A DNA stretch of 64,000 nucleotides, taken from positions 23,627-87,626 of the forward strand of contig NZ_AUFC01000014.1 of the NCBI RefSeq assembly GCF_000426305.1, read 5' to 3'. The translations under genes were made by a program, and so were the position numbers. Under the pieces are notes generated by a model. The model was given only the letters and a program-made list of their open reading frames with translations. It had not been told where the DNA came from and searched no databases. Positions 7,630-16,634 of the stretch are shown one piece after another (the first letter of the stretch is position 1; every line of letters begins with the position of its first letter). The stretch comes from Anaerovorax odorimutans DSM 5092 (GTDB lineage Bacteria; Bacillota; Clostridia; Peptostreptococcales; Anaerovoracaceae).

Positions 7630-10560
7630 ATGAAAAGATTAATTAGAATAGTAATTTCTATACTTATGATTGCTTGCTTTTTAATTCCGAATTATTCTTA
7701 TGGTGCATCAAGTGTACGAAACGCTACTGTAACTGGTTTGGCAGGTGATGTTAATATTATTAAATCGGGTGGAGAAAAAGTTTTTCATGCTAAAAAAGGA
7801 ATGAAGCTAACCCATGGAGACAGAATTATAACGGGAAAAAGTTCTTGGATAAAGTTAGATGTAGACGGAGATAAGGAACTAAAAGTAGGAGCTAAAACGT
7901 ATATATCTTTGGAAGAACTTACATATGAAAGTGGTAGTGAAAAGACCAATGTGAAATTATTTAAAGGAAAAGTCTGGACAAATATTGAAAAAAAATTGAA
8001 TAGTGGTGATACTTTTCAGGTTAAAACTCCTAATGCAATAATGGGTGCCAGGGGAACAAAATTCTTAGTTTCTTATGGAGAAGTGGTTTCTGATACAGGT
8101 ATTAAAGAAAATAAATCAAAATTAACTGTAATAGAAGGTGTTGTACAGGCAGTTTCTACAGTAACAGTTAAAGTTAAAGATGAAAATTTTAATATGGTAG
8201 ATAAACAACTTACGATTGCAGTCAGTGTGGAAAAAGGTGAAGACATTGAACTAATAAAAGATAAAATTCAAGAGGAAATGCAAAGTATTGCTGATGAAGT
8301 TCAATCAATGGATGAAAATATAGAATTAAATTTTAATGATATAAAAAAGGTAATTGAAAGTAAAATTTCAAATAAAGAAATGGAAGCAATGAAGGTTAAA
8401 GAATTAAAATTTGAAGAATTAGATTCATTCTCCATTGAAACTATTATAGAGGAACTTAATAAAAGTGGACAGACAGAAGAAAATAAACGACAAATAGATT
8501 ATCTCAAAAAAATATTAGAAAATATAAAATTTGATGAAAATAAGGAAGAAGAAAAGCAAGAAAATTTAATAAACAGAGAAAATAATGAAACGAAGATTAT
8601 ATATAGTGGGGATAAGGCAGGAAACGGATCTAAAGGGAATTCGTCTTCTTCATATGCACAACCGAATATTATTTCTCCTACAAGTATAAGTTTACCTGAA
8701 GTTCAACAAGAATTTGTTATGAATCTTGGAGATTCCATGCAATTAACCCCTACTGTTTTTCCAATTGATGCTGCCGATAAATCTTTAGTGTGGCAAACAA
8801 GTAATCCTGATGTACTTACAGTGAGTAATGGATACATAACGGCAGTTGGGCAAGGTTATGCAACTATAACTGTTAAAACGATTTTAGAAGATGTATATAC
8901 TAGTTGTTATGTTTTAGTTAAAAATAATAATCCTTCCGATTTTGCGTTGAAATCAGCTAAAACGGTGGATACCTATGGTAATGGAATAATAGATAAAATT
9001 GAATTAACTTTCTCTGAGAGTATAGATAAAGATAGCATTAGCATTAATGATATTTCTATTATTCCTGATAACGGTTTAAGCATAGGAGCTATCAAAAAAG
9101 TAATGGTAGATTCTGATTCGGATAAAGTCCTAGATATTTACGTTGAAGAAGAATCTCAAGGGTTAAAACTTAATTATAATACAGGCTTAACAGGTAAGAT
9201 AAACATATCTTACGCAGCCATACGTTCTGTAAATGAAAACTATATAGATGAGACAAGCTTTACCTTTGCAGATGGTGCAAGTCCTGTATTGCTGGGATGG
9301 AGTATGGATTTTAGCGGTAATGATAAAGATATCAGATTAATGTTTTCAGAAGAGCTGATTACATGTAGTAGTATTTTTACAAATAAAATATTAATTACTG
9401 ATGAAAGTTTTAAAAGCCCGATATCAATTAATAATGCTGTTGTATCTTCAAGGACTGAAGATGATGGCTCTTTTACAGCGGACATTGTATTATCCTCACC
9501 AGATGTTCCAAATAGTATAATAGGTTTATCCCCATTAGATGGTGAATATTACATTCAAATAGAGAACGATTCTTTTTCAGATACATGGAATAATAATGGC
9601 ATATTATTTTTAAAAAACAGTTTATTAAAATGTTCTGATTATATAGCTGATTATACTAAACCTTCAATTATAGAGATAGTTAATTCCGATTTGGATAATG
9701 TAATTGTGAACTTTAATGAATTTATAAATGCAGATGATTTAGTTTATTCTAAAACAGGTAATGTGGAATTTGAAAACTATTGTGGTTTATTAAGTGGAAA
9801 TAAAGCTATTCAATTTAAATTAAACAATTTAACAAATGGTGACACAATTACTATCAGCAATATATTGGATTTAAATGGAAATATTATGAAAGAAGAAACT
9901 TATGAATATAATGGAAGTGACTGGATAAAAATTGAACCTTTTGGTTTAGTATCCTGGGATACTTTAGATTCTGATGGCAATGCAATTTTAAATGGTGATG
10001 TATCATCTGTTAGACTTACTTTTAATGAAGAAATTTCCCAAACCTTTAATTTAGATGACATAATAAATGACGGAAAAATTTATATTTGCGGAGATGATGT
10101 ACCACAAGTTACTTATATAACGTCTTCGGGTAATAATGTAATATTAATTTTAGGTTCATCTGTTGATAGCTCTTTAATTCAAAGTATTGAAATTCAAGAT
10201 GGAATTTTTACAAGCATAGATGGAGAATTAAATCCTTATATTTCTTTACAAAAACCATCTATTATGTATATTGAAACATTAAATAACCCTAATATTATCA
10301 GAATAACTTTTAGTCAACCAATGGAGCTAGATACTTTAATTAGTGATAATATTAAATATATCGGTAATTCAAAAATAAAATCAATTAAAGCTGTTGACTA
10401 TGAAAATACTATATTTGAAATTCAGTTAACAGCAGCTGCTACAAAAAAAGATGATAAAATACAATTCACTAAAAATATAACTGATATAAACGGTAATCCG
10501 TTAAATTATATTTATACAATAGTATTAAATAGTGATATGTTATGGGAACTTGATTATTAA
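7630..10560 (+). CDS. Secreted FecR-domain protein with Ig-like domains
   Basis: This 976-residue exported protein starts with a signal peptide (about 1-26, ending SYGAS). A FecR domain follows (about 35-165), with the pattern GDRIITG, LFKGKVW and TPNAIMGARGTKF. Residues about 200-330 are highly charged and helical. A Big_2-type Ig-like domain (about 355-430) carries LTPTVFP and ITAVGQGYATITV. The remainder contains repeated Ig-like modules of the SbsA type with TFSES, MFSEE, NFNE, TFNEE and TFSQP near their starts. There is no sortase or SLH anchor. It lies 47 bp behind the CHASE2 cyclase gene, so it may be the extracellular partner that CHASE2 senses; that link is inference from co-occurrence. 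Confidence 0.88.
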   Translation: MKRLIRIVISILMIACFLIPNYSYGASSVRNATVTGLAGDVNIIKSGGEKVFHAKKGMKLTHGDRIITGKSSWIKLDVDGDKELKVGAKTYISLEELTYESGSEKTNVKLFKGKVWTNIEKKLNSGDTFQVKTPNAIMGARGTKFLVSYGEVVSDTGIKENKSKLTVIEGVVQAVSTVTVKVKDENFNMVDKQLTIAVSVEKGEDIELIKDKIQEEMQSIADEVQSMDENIELNFNDIKKVIESKISNKEMEAMKVKELKFEELDSFSIETIIEELNKSGQTEENKRQIDYLKKILENIKFDENKEEEKQENLINRENNETKIIYSGDKAGNGSKGNSSSSYAQPNIISPTSISLPEVQQEFVMNLGDSMQLTPTVFPIDAADKSLVWQTSNPDVLTVSNGYITAVGQGYATITVKTILEDVYTSCYVLVKNNNPSDFALKSAKTVDTYGNGIIDKIELTFSESIDKDSISINDISIIPDNGLSIGAIKKVMVDSDSDKVLDIYVEEESQGLKLNYNTGLTGKINISYAAIRSVNENYIDETSFTFADGASPVLLGWSMDFSGNDKDIRLMFSEELITCSSIFTNKILITDESFKSPISINNAVVSSRTEDDGSFTADIVLSSPDVPNSIIGLSPLDGEYYIQIENDSFSDTWNNNGILFLKNSLLKCSDYIADYTKPSIIEIVNSDLDNVIVNFNEFINADDLVYSKTGNVEFENYCGLLSGNKAIQFKLNNLTNGDTITISNILDLNGNIMKEETYEYNGSDWIKIEPFGLVSWDTLDSDGNAILNGDVSSVRLTFNEEISQTFNLDDIINDGKIYICGDDVPQVTYITSSGNNVILILGSSVDSSLIQSIEIQDGIFTSIDGELNPYISLQKPSIMYIETLNNPNIIRITFSQPMELDTLISDNIKYIGNSKIKSIKAVDYENTIFEIQLTAAATKKDDKIQFTKNITDINGNPLNYIYTIVLNSDMLWELDY

Positions 10561-10577
10561 GAAAAAGGATTTAAAAT

Positions 10578-12038
10578 ATGAGAAATTATAAAAAAATATG
10601 TATGTACGTTATACTTTTGTTATCAATATTTACTTGTAATGTTTTTGCTTATGATGAAGTTTCTTATTATGCAGGTAGTGGTGAGCCCTCATATAAAGAT
10701 GGTATACTTTCTGAAGCGCTATTTAATCAACCATATGGTATGGCTATTGATAGTAATGGAGACATTTTTGTTGCAGATACTTACAATAATAGAATACGAA
10801 AAATCAGTAATAATGAAGTCACAACCATAGCAGGAACTTCTGAAGTTAATGATATTATGGGTTTCCCCCTGGGAGGTCTAAAAGACGGAAAAACAAAAGA
10901 AGCATATTTTAATAGACCAAGAGATTTAGCAATTAATTCTGCAGGAGATATATTTGTAGCTGATACTGATAATAATGTAATCAGAAAAATTAGTGATGGA
11001 AATGTAACGACTTTTTCAGGTAAAAGTACTGCCGGCTATAAAGATGGAAAAAGTAATATTGCATTATTCAATGCTCCATCAGGAATTACTGTAAATAGTG
11101 ATGATCAAATATACATTGCAGATACTATGAATAATAAAATTAGAATCATTGACGAAAGAGGACAAGTTTCCACCATGAAGTTTGTATCAGCAGATAGTTC
11201 TTATGATTATAGTGTTTTAAATGAACCTAGTGATATTATGTTTGATTCTTATAATAATTTATATGTAGTTGACAGTGGCAATCAAATGGTTAAAAAAGTA
11301 GTTGACGGAAAAATATATCCCGTGGCAGGAAGTATTGGAGAAAAAAACAGCTTTGGATATATAGGAAGCGGTTTTGTAAATGGTAATTCAAATAGTGCGA
11401 TGTTTAATTTTCCAAAAGGGATATGTATTTTAGATAATGGATTAATATTCATAGCAGATACTTGGAATCATTCAATTAGGGTTATAAAGCCTGATAATAC
11501 TGTTGAAAATTTAGCAGGAAGTATAAAAGCAGATAATAGAGTGGGAACTTTAGAAGAAAGCAGTTTTAATGCTCCAAGTGCACTAGCCTATCACGATGGA
11601 TTTTTATATGTGTCTGACATGTGGAATAATTGTATAAAACGTATTAAATTGGAATATGGAAATAAGATATTTGATTTAGATCTTGACTTTGTATCAAAAG
11701 ATATTGATTTTTCAAAAAGAGATCAAGCTTTTGTTAATATAGCCATAGGTAATGACTTTATTGATTTTAAAGATATCACTACTATTAACATAGATGGCAG
11801 CACATATTTTCCCATAAGAACAATTGCAGAAAAGTTAGGTGCATCTGTTGATTATGATGGTAATAACAGATCTGTTAATATCATTTATAAAGGAAAAGAA
11901 ATCAATTATAACTTGGATTCTGAAGATCTTAAAGTAATAAATAATCGATCATTAATACATATAAGAACCCTTGCGAATGATTTAGGCTTTTTCGTGAGCT
12001 GGAATGGAAAATATAATACTGTTATTGTAACACAATAA
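10578..12038 (+). CDS. Secreted NHL-repeat protein with copper amine oxidase-like C-terminal domain
   Basis: This 486-residue exported protein has a signal peptide (about 1-24) and five or so NHL repeats that should form a beta-propeller (about 30-360). Each repeat shows the pattern FNxPxG(I/L)A, a Gly/Asp turn, (I/L)F(V/I)ADTxNN and IRKI. Residues about 385-486 match the small Cu_amine_oxidN1 domain that is common at the ends of clostridial surface proteins, with YFPIRTIAEKLGASV and HIRTLANDLGFFVSW. It starts 17 bp after the FecR gene with an AAGGA site, so the two are probably cotranscribed. NHL propellers usually bind proteins or carbohydrates. No enzyme activity is evident. Confidence 0.9.
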   Translation: MRNYKKICMYVILLLSIFTCNVFAYDEVSYYAGSGEPSYKDGILSEALFNQPYGMAIDSNGDIFVADTYNNRIRKISNNEVTTIAGTSEVNDIMGFPLGGLKDGKTKEAYFNRPRDLAINSAGDIFVADTDNNVIRKISDGNVTTFSGKSTAGYKDGKSNIALFNAPSGITVNSDDQIYIADTMNNKIRIIDERGQVSTMKFVSADSSYDYSVLNEPSDIMFDSYNNLYVVDSGNQMVKKVVDGKIYPVAGSIGEKNSFGYIGSGFVNGNSNSAMFNFPKGICILDNGLIFIADTWNHSIRVIKPDNTVENLAGSIKADNRVGTLEESSFNAPSALAYHDGFLYVSDMWNNCIKRIKLEYGNKIFDLDLDFVSKDIDFSKRDQAFVNIAIGNDFIDFKDITTINIDGSTYFPIRTIAEKLGASVDYDGNNRSVNIIYKGKEINYNLDSEDLKVINNRSLIHIRTLANDLGFFVSWNGKYNTVIVTQ

Positions 12039-12078
12039 CATAGATTTTAAGGCAGAGAAAAGTTTATAAGGGGAGATT

Positions 12079-12777
12079 ATGAATACACAATTTTTATTGT
12101 CTTTTCTGCTTGCTCATTTTATTGGTGATTTTGTATTTCAGACTAATAAAATAGCTCAAATGAAAGCTGAAAGTATTAAAGGGATATTCTACCACAGTAT
12201 TATTGTTTTAATTTTTCAGGTTGCATTATTATCTATATTTGGTATTAAAGGCATGGTGGCAGGTTTTATTAGTTCAATAATACATTTTGCCATAGATTAT
12301 GGGAAATTAGCAGTTGAAAAACATGTGAAAAGATTATCTTTTATATATTTTGCATTTGATCAAGTTTTGCATATTGCAGTAATGGTAATTCTTGATTATA
12401 TTTTAAAACCTGATATGGTTTTAAATGATCATATGGTTTTATACATAAAGTATCTGATATTTTTTATAGCTTTTACATATGTACCTACAATAATGAGTAA
12501 GATGTTATTGAGAGATTTATTTTTTAATATAAGAAAAGCACAATTCTTTTTAGGAAATGAAAGAATTATAGATGGGGCATTTTCTCTGTTGATTTTTATA
12601 AGTATAGTTAATTTTAATCTATTGGATATTATATTAAGTTTTATTCTCATTTTTATTATATATCTTATACTTCAAAAAAAGCTTTATTCTTATACTTTTA
12701 ATATTATTGTTTTTAAATTTAGCTTTTATCTAATTATTGGATGTATTGGAAGCTTTATATATACAAATTTGTTATAG
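12079..12777 (+). CDS. DUF3307 membrane protein
   Basis: This 232-residue polytopic membrane protein has about six hydrophobic helices. The N-terminus carries the DUF3307 signature LLAHFIGDFVFQTNKIAQMK, and HSIIV and HFAIDYGKL follow. It is the last gene of the run that begins at 4291, with GGGGAGA before the ATG and only 40 bp from the NHL gene. The molecular function of DUF3307 is not established. Its position suggests a role at the membrane in the same signalling or surface system, which is inference. Confidence 0.85.
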   Translation: MNTQFLLSFLLAHFIGDFVFQTNKIAQMKAESIKGIFYHSIIVLIFQVALLSIFGIKGMVAGFISSIIHFAIDYGKLAVEKHVKRLSFIYFAFDQVLHIAVMVILDYILKPDMVLNDHMVLYIKYLIFFIAFTYVPTIMSKMLLRDLFFNIRKAQFFLGNERIIDGAFSLLIFISIVNFNLLDIILSFILIFIIYLILQKKLYSYTFNIIVFKFSFYLIIGCIGSFIYTNLL

Positions 12778-12801
12778 GTTAAACCCAGATACGTAATTAA
12801 A

Positions 12802-12832
12802 AATAAGGCAGCACTAAAAGAGTCACCTTATT
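12802..12832. terminator. Possible shared terminator between convergent genes
   Basis: AATAAGG and CCTTATT form a 7-bp stem with a 17-base loop in the 74-bp gap between two convergent genes. The stem is short, so this is tentative. Confidence 0.4.
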
Positions 12833-12851
12833 ATAGATTATATATTTATAG

Positions 12852-13859
12852 TTAATCAAAATTCATACGAGTATCTTCTTTGAAATTTTTTTTTGAAGGA
12901 TTCCCTTCAGCCCTCCATATTTGTTTATGTTTTAAGTCGTATACAACTGACCAAACAGTATCTGCATTTTTACTTCTGTCATACTGACAAATAAATCCAT
13001 ATTTTCCTGATAAAAGTGATTGAGCAAATTCAATAGAATAGCTTTTTTCATTATTTTTTAATGCATTATATACTGTTTGATATCTGTCATCAGAACGCCA
13101 ATCATCAATATGAGGATTACGGTATGATTTCATTTGTAGTGAATTAAAATTATTTGCTGTAGCTACAAATTTTTCTTTTTGTTTTTGTTTAATAACTATA
13201 ATCTTTTCAGGATTACACTCAATTACGGCAATATCTCCTTTTTTATCAGCTATTGTAATAGTCTGTGCAGATGCTATAGGTAGACGATATATTTCGTCTA
13301 CTGCTTCCTTAGTTGATTTGCATTTCTCAAGAATATATCTTATCAGCATACCAGCGTTAAGTCCCGGTTTTCTTATTTTAGGATATACAAAGGTAAGTCC
13401 AGTTGCTAATCCATGTTCATTTACACCATCCTCCATTTGTACATAAGCTGTAGTATTTGAGTTAAAAGAATAACTATTTGTTAGATTGTATATACAGTTC
13501 ATATATAATTTTTCAAGACTTACTAAAAAATCACTGTTTCTGCCAAATATAATTTCGTTATTTGAACTAAATGCAAAGCATGTGCATTTGTTGTCAAATT
13601 CAAAGCAGTACATACAAAACAGAATAGTTTGTAATATTTTCATAGGTATTTCGTTACCATCAGCAATTCCTTTAATTTCATCAAGTATTTCAGGAAAATA
13701 TTTTTTGTATTTTTCTAAGCATTGATTTGCAAATTTATATTTTTCTTCTGTTAATTCAAAAGTAGGACAAAAATCAAGTTTCTTTTTGTTGTTTAATAAC
13801 ATTTTTCCCCACTTAAAACCAACTTCATAATGTGTTCCTTTAAATCTTCCGTGATACAT
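12852..13859 (-). CDS. C45-family (acyl-CoA:6-APA acyltransferase-like) Ntn hydrolase
   Basis: This 335-residue protein belongs to the peptidase C45/AAT family of N-terminal nucleophile hydrolases, which mature by self-cleavage and hydrolyse or transfer amide bonds. The N-terminal motif GTHYEVGFKWGK is typical. The predicted cleavage site is in NKCTCFAF, with Cys92 as the likely nucleophile, followed by IIFGRNSDF, where the conserved Arg-Asn-Asp region lies. EHGLATGLTF and ADKKGDIAVIECNPEK complete the signature. The minus-strand ATG has AGGAG upstream. It is divergent from the WYL regulator. The natural substrate of clostridial members is unknown, and bile salt hydrolase-like or penicillin amidase-like activity cannot be told apart from sequence. 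Confidence 0.88.
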   Translation of the reverse strand: MYHGRFKGTHYEVGFKWGKMLLNNKKKLDFCPTFELTEEKYKFANQCLEKYKKYFPEILDEIKGIADGNEIPMKILQTILFCMYCFEFDNKCTCFAFSSNNEIIFGRNSDFLVSLEKLYMNCIYNLTNSYSFNSNTTAYVQMEDGVNEHGLATGLTFVYPKIRKPGLNAGMLIRYILEKCKSTKEAVDEIYRLPIASAQTITIADKKGDIAVIECNPEKIIVIKQKQKEKFVATANNFNSLQMKSYRNPHIDDWRSDDRYQTVYNALKNNEKSYSIEFAQSLLSGKYGFICQYDRSKNADTVWSVVYDLKHKQIWRAEGNPSKKNFKEDTRMNFD

Positions 13860-13990
13860 ATTTTTACTCTCCTAATATAGTATTTGGGAGCTGGCGCCTT
13901 CTCACAATATAAGCCTAATTGAATAAAAAATTTATGTCAAGCTCTATATTAATTTTGTTTTTTACTTTAATAAAAATAGAAAATCAAATG

Positions 13991-14016
13991 TAATATGACT
14001 TGCAGATGTCATATTA
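13991..14016. promoter_or_regulatory. Operator of the WYL regulator, over its own promoter
   Basis: The 9-bp arms TAATATGAC and GTCATATTA are perfect inverted repeats around an 8-bp spacer. The dyad covers TTGCAG (14000-14005), a -35 element 17 bp upstream of TATACT (14023-14028). The same 8-bp core arms with the same 8-bp spacer recur at 14940-14963, so this is a probable autoregulatory operator. Confidence 0.75.
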
Positions 14017-14044
14017 TGTTTGTATACTAAAGCAGGGTGATAAA

Positions 14045-14953
14045 ATGCAAATTAACCGATTATTTCAGATTGTATATATATTACTTGATAAAAAAACAGT
14101 AACATCTAAAGAACTTGCAGAGAAGTTTGAGGTTTCAACAAGAACTATTTATCGTGATATTGAGATTTTGTCTTCAGCAGGTATTCCTATATATATGAAA
14201 AAGGGAAAAGGAGGGGGGATATCACTATTACCTAATTTTGTGTTGAATAAAGCTGTTATAACAGATAGTGAAAAAGAAAATATTATATCATCTTTAAAAG
14301 CTGTAAATGCTGTTAATTTAAGTAAAACTGACAATGCTATAGAAAAACTCAGCAGTTTATTTGGTGAAACAAATACAGATTGGATTGAAGTGAGCTTTTC
14401 ATCTTGGTATAATTCACAAAATGAAGTTGATACTTTTAATAAAATTAAAATTGCCATATTAGGTAAAAAAATAATTTTATTTTCTTATGCCAGTGCAAAA
14501 AGTGAAAAAACATTACGTAAAGTAGAGCCTTTAAAACTTTGTTTTAGAAGCGGAGCGTGGTATTTATATGCATATTGTAAGGTAAGAGGTGATTTCCGTT
14601 TCTTTAAGCTTAAGCGTATAAGTGATCTTTCTTTGTTAGAAGAAAATTTCCAGAGAAAATCACCAAAACAAGTTTTTTCTGAGGATGATATTTTTCAGGA
14701 GGAATTTGTTAAGCTGAAATTAAAATTATCTGCACAAATGGCTTACAGGGTGTATGATGAATTTGATGACTATGAGTTGCAAAAAGATGGGAGCTTTATA
14801 GCACAAATAAAGTATCCAAAAGATAAATGGCTGATTTCTTATATTTTGACATTTGGAAAACATTGTGAAGTTTTAGAACCTTATGATATAAGAAATAGTA
14901 TAAAAGAAGAATTGCAAAATATATTAAAAAATTATTTTGAATATGACGTATAG
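14045..14953 (+). CDS. WYL-domain, YafY-like transcriptional regulator
   Basis: This 302-residue protein has an N-terminal HTH of the DeoR/HTH_11 type (about 1-60; KELAEKFEVSTRTIYRDIEIL) and a WYL effector domain (about 135-215; FSYAS, EPLKLCFRSGAWYLYAYC, FRFFKLKRI), then the usual C-terminal WCX region. WYL proteins bind small ligands or nucleic acid and mostly repress transcription. I use ATG 14045, with AGGGTGAT upstream, rather than TTG 14000. Two matching dyads, one over its promoter and one over its stop codon, suggest that it controls itself and the downstream GyrI-like/VOC/TfoX operon. Confidence 0.92.
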   Translation: MQINRLFQIVYILLDKKTVTSKELAEKFEVSTRTIYRDIEILSSAGIPIYMKKGKGGGISLLPNFVLNKAVITDSEKENIISSLKAVNAVNLSKTDNAIEKLSSLFGETNTDWIEVSFSSWYNSQNEVDTFNKIKIAILGKKIILFSYASAKSEKTLRKVEPLKLCFRSGAWYLYAYCKVRGDFRFFKLKRISDLSLLEENFQRKSPKQVFSEDDIFQEEFVKLKLKLSAQMAYRVYDEFDDYELQKDGSFIAQIKYPKDKWLISYILTFGKHCEVLEPYDIRNSIKEELQNILKNYFEYDV

Positions 14954-14963
14954 CTGTCATATT
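14940..14963. promoter_or_regulatory. Second WYL operator, upstream of the GyrI-like gene
   Basis: The arms AATATGAC and GTCATATT flank an 8-bp spacer, identical in arms and spacing to the operator at 13991. It overlaps the regulator's stop codon. TATAAT follows at 14972-14977, nine bases after the dyad, against eight bases in the first operator. Confidence 0.75.
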
Positions 14964-15006
14964 ATGATTATTATAATAGCCTTAAATATAAGGAGGTTAT
15001 TAAATA

Positions 15007-15447
15007 ATGAATTACGAAATAATAAACTTAGAGAAGAAAATAATTGTAGGAGTAAGTGCAATTACAAGCAATACTGATCCTAAAATGGGGGAAGTTATAA
15101 GTGGTCTTTGGGAAAAGCTATATCAAGGTGGAGTGAATCCATCAATTAAAAATAAGGTTAATGATTATGCCATTGGTCTTTATTCCGATTATAAAAATGA
15201 TAAATATTGTGTTACTGCCGGCAATGAGGTTTCGAAAGCTGAAAATGAGGATTTAACGGTTAAGATTATTCCTGCCGGAAAATACGCAAAGTTTTCAGTA
15301 CATGGCGATATGCAAAAAGCAGTTGCTGAGGCATGGGGAAAGATTTGGAAAATGAATTTGAATAGAAGCTTTACGGGGGATTTTGAAGAATACCTTAACA
15401 GTGATTGGGAAAATGCTGATATTGATATTTATATAGCATTAAAATAA
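15007..15447 (+). CDS. GyrI-like/effector-binding domain protein
   Basis: This 146-residue stand-alone protein has the GyrI-like small-molecule-binding fold found at the C-terminus of AraC and MerR family multidrug regulators. Typical features are the start YEIINLEKKIIVGVSA, a middle segment with GLYSDY, AGKYAKFSVHGD, the WGKIWKMNLNRS helix, and the ending ENADIDIYIALK with the conserved acidic residue. It has no DNA-binding domain. The ribosome site AAGGAGG is strong. It follows the second WYL operator and precedes a VOC-family gene, so it likely belongs to a small-molecule response operon. The ligand is unknown. Confidence 0.85.
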   Translation: MNYEIINLEKKIIVGVSAITSNTDPKMGEVISGLWEKLYQGGVNPSIKNKVNDYAIGLYSDYKNDKYCVTAGNEVSKAENEDLTVKIIPAGKYAKFSVHGDMQKAVAEAWGKIWKMNLNRSFTGDFEEYLNSDWENADIDIYIALK

Positions 15448-15532
15448 CTTAATTGACTGTTTAAACATTTTGAAATTTAGAGAATAAGTTTGAGAAGATA
15501 TTAGAGATTAAAGGTTTATAAGGGGTGCTGTT

Positions 15533-15997
15533 ATGGAATTTAAGCTAGCTTTATTAGCTGTAAAAGATGTACAAATTTCTAAAAAGTTTTATAGAGAGTT
15601 ATTTGATCAGGATGTTATTCTTGATCTAGGTAAAAATGTTACTTTCAGCGGAGGTTTTGCAGTTCAAGAAGATTTTTCATGGCTGACTGATTTACCTGCC
15701 GATTCTGTTATACAAAAATCGCATAATATGGAATTATATTTTGAAGTGGATGATTTTGAAGCTTTTATTGAAAAGCTTCAAAAATATAAAAATGTGCAAT
15801 ATGTTTGTAATCCAATGAAGCATGAGTGGCAGCAGAGAGTTGTACGGATTTATGATCCTGATTACCATATTATTGAGATCGGAGAATCTATGGAGGTTAT
15901 AGCAAGAAGATATCTTCAAGATGGATATTCTGAAGAAGAAACTGCAAAAATTATTCAACACCCTATTGAGTTTATTAAGTATTGCAAACGAGATTAG
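15533..15997 (+). CDS. VOC (glyoxalase/bleomycin resistance) family protein
   Basis: This 154-residue protein has the two beta-alpha-beta-beta-beta modules of the vicinal oxygen chelate superfamily. Visible features are LALLAVKDVQISKKFYREL at the start, ELYFEVDDFEAFIEKL in the middle and VVRIYDPDYHIIEIGES near 103-120, where a metal ligand Glu is expected. A helical tail (about 120-154) follows. The family includes glyoxalases, ring-cleaving dioxygenases and antibiotic-sequestering proteins, and I cannot choose among them. The ribosome site is AAGGGG. It lies between the GyrI-like and TfoX-like genes in a probable operon, 13 bp before the latter. Confidence 0.87.
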   Translation: MEFKLALLAVKDVQISKKFYRELFDQDVILDLGKNVTFSGGFAVQEDFSWLTDLPADSVIQKSHNMELYFEVDDFEAFIEKLQKYKNVQYVCNPMKHEWQQRVVRIYDPDYHIIEIGESMEVIARRYLQDGYSEEETAKIIQHPIEFIKYCKRD

Positions 15998-16010
15998 AGG
16001 AGAAAAAATT

Positions 16011-16328
16011 ATGTCTTCAAATTTAGATTATGTTAAATATATTTGCGAACAGATGAGTGATGCGGGTAATATTACATATAAAAAAATGTTTGGTGATTAT
16101 ACAATCTATTGCGACAGTAAAGTTTTAGGCTTGATTTGTGATAATCAAGTATTTATAAAGCCTACTGAGAAGGGACAAGCTTTAATTCCAGATGCCATAA
16201 AGGAATCACCTTATAAAGGAGCAAAGCCATATATTTTATTAGAGGATTTTGATGATAAGGATTTCATAACTAAATTCATTATTGCAACTTGTATTGAATT
16301 ACCTTTTCCAAAACCAAGGAAAAAATAG
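16011..16328 (+). CDS. TfoX/Sxy N-terminal domain protein
   Basis: This 105-residue protein consists of only the TfoX N-terminal domain, with the pattern YICEQMSDAGNITYKKMFGD, IYCDSKVLGLICDNQVFIKP and a C-terminal PFPKPRKK. TfoX activates competence genes in gammaproteobacteria. The isolated domain in Firmicutes has no established role. I start it at ATG 16011, where AGAGGAG lies eight bases upstream; a longer frame from 15921 runs inside the preceding gene. It is the last gene of the WYL-controlled operon and is followed by a GC-rich hairpin. Confidence 0.87.
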   Translation: MSSNLDYVKYICEQMSDAGNITYKKMFGDYTIYCDSKVLGLICDNQVFIKPTEKGQALIPDAIKESPYKGAKPYILLEDFDDKDFITKFIIATCIELPFPKPRKK

Positions 16329-16434
16329 ATTAAAGGCACAAAACGTTATGAAAAACCCTCATTATAGCACAGTTTCAGTGTTACAAAATTAAGTCAGATA
16401 TATAACCTTAACTTGTTTAATATTGAATTTTTAT

Positions 16435-16458
16435 GACCACCAAACGGTGGTCTATTTG
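16435..16458 (+). terminator. Terminator after the TfoX-like gene
   Basis: GACCACC and GGTGGTC enclose a four-base loop and are followed by TATTTGT. The surrounding 300-bp gap otherwise holds only the blaI promoter. Confidence 0.6.
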
Positions 16459-16557
16459 TCGTGCTCTCGATACTATTTGTGTTGCTTACTTTCTTTTTTA
16501 CCCTTAACCTCTAACATTTAATAACTTTTAGATGGGAAATTTTTTATTAAAATACTA

Positions 16558-16612
16558 TTGACAAATATAGATTGCAGTTGTAATCTATAAAAGAACGATT
16601 GCAATTGTAATC
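16558..16612 (+). promoter_or_regulatory. blaI promoter with two BlaI operators
   Basis: TTGACA (16558-16563) and TAATCT (16581-16586) are 17 bp apart. Operator 1 (16566-16589) is TATAGATT-CA-TG-AATCTATA, and operator 2 (16597-16612) is GATTGCAATTGTAATC. Both are of the imperfect dyad type with a CA-N2-TG centre that BlaI/MecI-type repressors bind. Operator 1 lies between and over the promoter elements, which implies autorepression. Confidence 0.85.
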
Positions 16613-16634
16613 TATATTGAGAGGAGGTTTAACA

